From positions 1-5,820 of the forward strand of contig JAPWVA010000090.1 of NCBI GenBank assembly GCA_028275245.1: a DNA stretch of 5,820 bases. Reading direction: 5' to 3'. Below are positions 4,714 through 5,820 of this stretch, in pieces. The notes beneath the pieces are model-generated. The model ran no database searches. It was not told the origin of the DNA and was given only the letters and a program-made list of their open reading frames with translations. The position numbers and the translations under genes were made by a program. Numbering within the stretch: the first letter of the stretch is position 1; each line of letters begins with the position of its first letter. The DNA comes from Actinomycetota bacterium (lineage in GTDB: Bacteria; Actinomycetota; Geothermincolia; Geothermincolales; RBG-13-55-18).

Positions 4714-5019
4714 ATGCGCGGGATCCTTGATCAGGGGAAGGCAGTCGTCGACTCCATGCTGGGCAAGTTCGCTGCCGAGATCGCGCCAGGGTACGCCAAG
4801 AGATGCGCCACCAGTCTAGCCCGTCCATCCCAGGAAAAAAGACCCGTCCACTTCAACCTCGGAGTCACCCAAGATACCGTCTTCCCACGTCCGCCTGTCT
4901 GTTCCTTAGGTGAGTGGCGCAGAGAAAGGGGGGTAGTATATGCGGTTCCAGAGGTTCTTGGTCATATTCGTCGTCCTCGCCCTGGTCACGCTGGGGTTGG
5001 CTTCCTGCGGCGGAGGTGA
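4714..5019 (+). CDS. Doubtful small ORF or gene remnant in the transporter leader
   Basis: ATG 4714 (or GTG 4711) opens a frame of about 101 residues ending at TGA 5017-5019, behind a very strong ribosome site and a good promoter. The first roughly 35 codons (starting MRGILDQGKAVVDSMLGKF) have GC-rich third positions like the real genes here, but later codons lose that bias. The last roughly 80 bases overlap the lipoprotein gene in another frame, giving an arginine-rich, implausible tail. I recognise no family. It could be a small regulatory protein or leader peptide, the 5' stump of a gene disrupted before the transporter, or a chance frame. The spacing from GGAGG to ATG is too short to be ideal. 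Confidence 0.25.
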   Translation: MRGILDQGKAVVDSMLGKFAAEIAPGYAKRCATSLARPSQEKRPVHFNLGVTQDTVFPRPPVCSLGEWRRERGVVYAVPEVLGHIRRPRPGHAGVGFLRRR

Positions 5020-5820
5020 GGGCGAGGGCAAGGGAGTGATCAAGGTGGGTCTCACCGCCCCCCTCAGCGGTGTGGGGGCTAAGTACGGTCAGGACTGCCA
5101 GGACGGGATAAGCTTGGCCATCGAGGACATCAATGCCAAGGGTGGCATCACTGTGGGAGGTAAGCAATACATCTTCGAGCTCTACCCCGCGGATGATGAG
5201 GCGGTTCCCGACAAGGCCAAGGCTAACGCTGAGCGCTTCGTCTTGGAAAGCGGGATCAAGTTCGTGTTCTGTCCCTACGCTACTTGCATCAACACCCTCA
5301 TGGACATGAACACCAGGGCGGGGGAGGAGTTCCTCATCATGGCCTATACCAGCGTTCCCCTCTATGCCCAGAGGACCAATCCTTATATGGTGACGTTGCC
5401 TCCACCCTTCTCCTCCTACATCCCTGACTTCATCAAGTTCGCCATGGGCAAGGGCTGGAAGAAGGTGGCGCTCCTCCAGACCACGGGAAGCTACGGCGAG
5501 CTTTGGGGCAAGTACTTCAAGGAGGCCTGGAGCAAGGCCGGGGGCACCGTGGTGGCCGAAGCGCCGGCCAGCTACTACACCGAGACGGATTTCACCGCTT
5601 ACATCCAGAAGGCCATGGCCGGAGGTCCTGACGTGCTCTTCGTGGGCGGACCTTCCCAGCCCACCGCCCAGGTGATGAAGCAGGCAAGGGGCCTGGGCTT
5701 CAAGGGGGGCTTCATCGTGATCGACCAGGCCAAGATGGATGAGATCGCCGACGTCATCGGCATGGACATGATGGAAGGGGCCGTGGGAGTTCTGCCGGTG
5801 GAGGACTCCCAGTTCCCTGC
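4940..5820 (+). CDS. Substrate-binding lipoprotein of a branched-chain amino acid-type ABC transporter (5' part; 3' end outside window)
   Basis: ATG 4940 follows AAAGGGGGG (4925-4933), a purine-rich ribosome site. The 293 residues visible begin with a lipoprotein signal: basic MRFQR, a hydrophobic core at 6-19 and the lipobox LASC at 20-23. Cys23 would be lipid-modified and the protein tethered outside the membrane. The mature part opens with IKVGLTAPLSGVGAKYGQD, the hallmark of Peripla_BP_6 (LivJ/LivK-like) receptors, continues with ISLAIEDINAKGGITVGGK, and has the second-lobe pattern KKVALLQTTGSYGELWGKYFKE followed by DFTAYIQKAMAGGPDVLFVGG. The family binds branched-chain amino acids, amides, urea or aromatic acids; the ligand cannot be read from sequence. 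Permease and ATPase genes would be expected beyond 5820. It is likely transcribed from the promoter at 4568-4596 with a long leader. Confidence 0.9.
   Translation, partial: MRFQRFLVIFVVLALVTLGLASCGGGEGEGKGVIKVGLTAPLSGVGAKYGQDCQDGISLAIEDINAKGGITVGGKQYIFELYPADDEAVPDKAKANAERFVLESGIKFVFCPYATCINTLMDMNTRAGEEFLIMAYTSVPLYAQRTNPYMVTLPPPFSSYIPDFIKFAMGKGWKKVALLQTTGSYGELWGKYFKEAWSKAGGTVVAEAPASYYTETDFTAYIQKAMAGGPDVLFVGGPSQPTAQVMKQARGLGFKGGFIVIDQAKMDEIADVIGMDMMEGAVGVLPVEDSQFP

Larger units (their letters stand above)
4228..4939. other. Long intergenic region before the transporter gene
   Basis: No confident gene lies here. Features in order: a stem-loop at 4240-4257; a nested stem at 4289-4319 (CATCTCC/GGAGATG enclosing TCTC-CGT-GAGA); a terminator candidate at 4357-4394; a hairpin at 4446-4469; AAGCGGG/CCCGCTT at 4490-4496 and 4528-4534; an AT-rich promoter island at about 4555-4620; a hairpin and strong ribosome site at 4686-4711; and a doubtful ORF from 4714. 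The sharp change from GC-rich to AT-rich near 4555 marks the control region of the downstream unit. Confidence 0.6.

Overview
High-GC bacterial DNA (Arg often as AGG, strong GGAGG-type ribosome sites, GTG starts). It holds four genes that can be read with reasonable confidence, one partial gene fragment at the left edge, and two long GC-rich intergenic stretches. The codon style, an anaerobe-type 4-hydroxybutyryl-CoA dehydratase, a possible leaderless gene and a branched-chain-type binding lipoprotein would fit a deep-branching, possibly thermophilic, anaerobic actinobacterial or Firmicutes-like lineage. That placement is inference; no marker gene lies in the window. I saw no tRNA, rRNA, CRISPR array, transposase or integrase.

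Layout: 1-423 (+) is the 3' end of a gene whose protein resembles the C-terminal domain of Clp1/Grc3-type polynucleotide kinases. 424-1050 has no convincing gene. It holds a terminator-like hairpin, a pair of imperfect direct repeats exactly 50 bp apart, several inverted repeats, a weak promoter and a structured leader in front of abfD. 1051-2502 (+) is a complete 4-hydroxybutyryl-CoA dehydratase/vinylacetyl-CoA isomerase (abfD) with all FeS ligands and the main catalytic residues. 2503-2617 is the gap between convergent genes; it contains a perfect 62-bp second copy of an internal abfD segment. 2618-3364 (-) is a class I SAM-dependent methyltransferase. 3365-3498 is a divergent promoter region. 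3511 (or 3499/3520)-4227 (+) is an uncharacterised membrane-anchored protein with a beta-rich outer domain. 4228-4939 is a second long gap with a terminator candidate, the best promoter in the window (TTGAAC-17-TATTAT with a perfect dyad in its spacer) and a very strong Shine-Dalgarno behind a hairpin, leading into a doubtful small ORF. 4940-5820 (+) is the 5' part of a substrate-binding lipoprotein of a LivK-type ABC transporter, cut by the window edge.

The genes do not form one operon. abfD is flanked by long gaps and faces the methyltransferase, and no other enzyme of 4-hydroxybutyrate or aminobutyrate metabolism is visible. The lipoprotein probably begins a transporter operon that continues to the right; a link between its ligand and AbfD chemistry would be speculation. 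The most unusual features are the exact abfD duplication just outside the stop codon of the opposing gene, and the regulated-looking, roughly 340-nt region upstream of the transporter gene.
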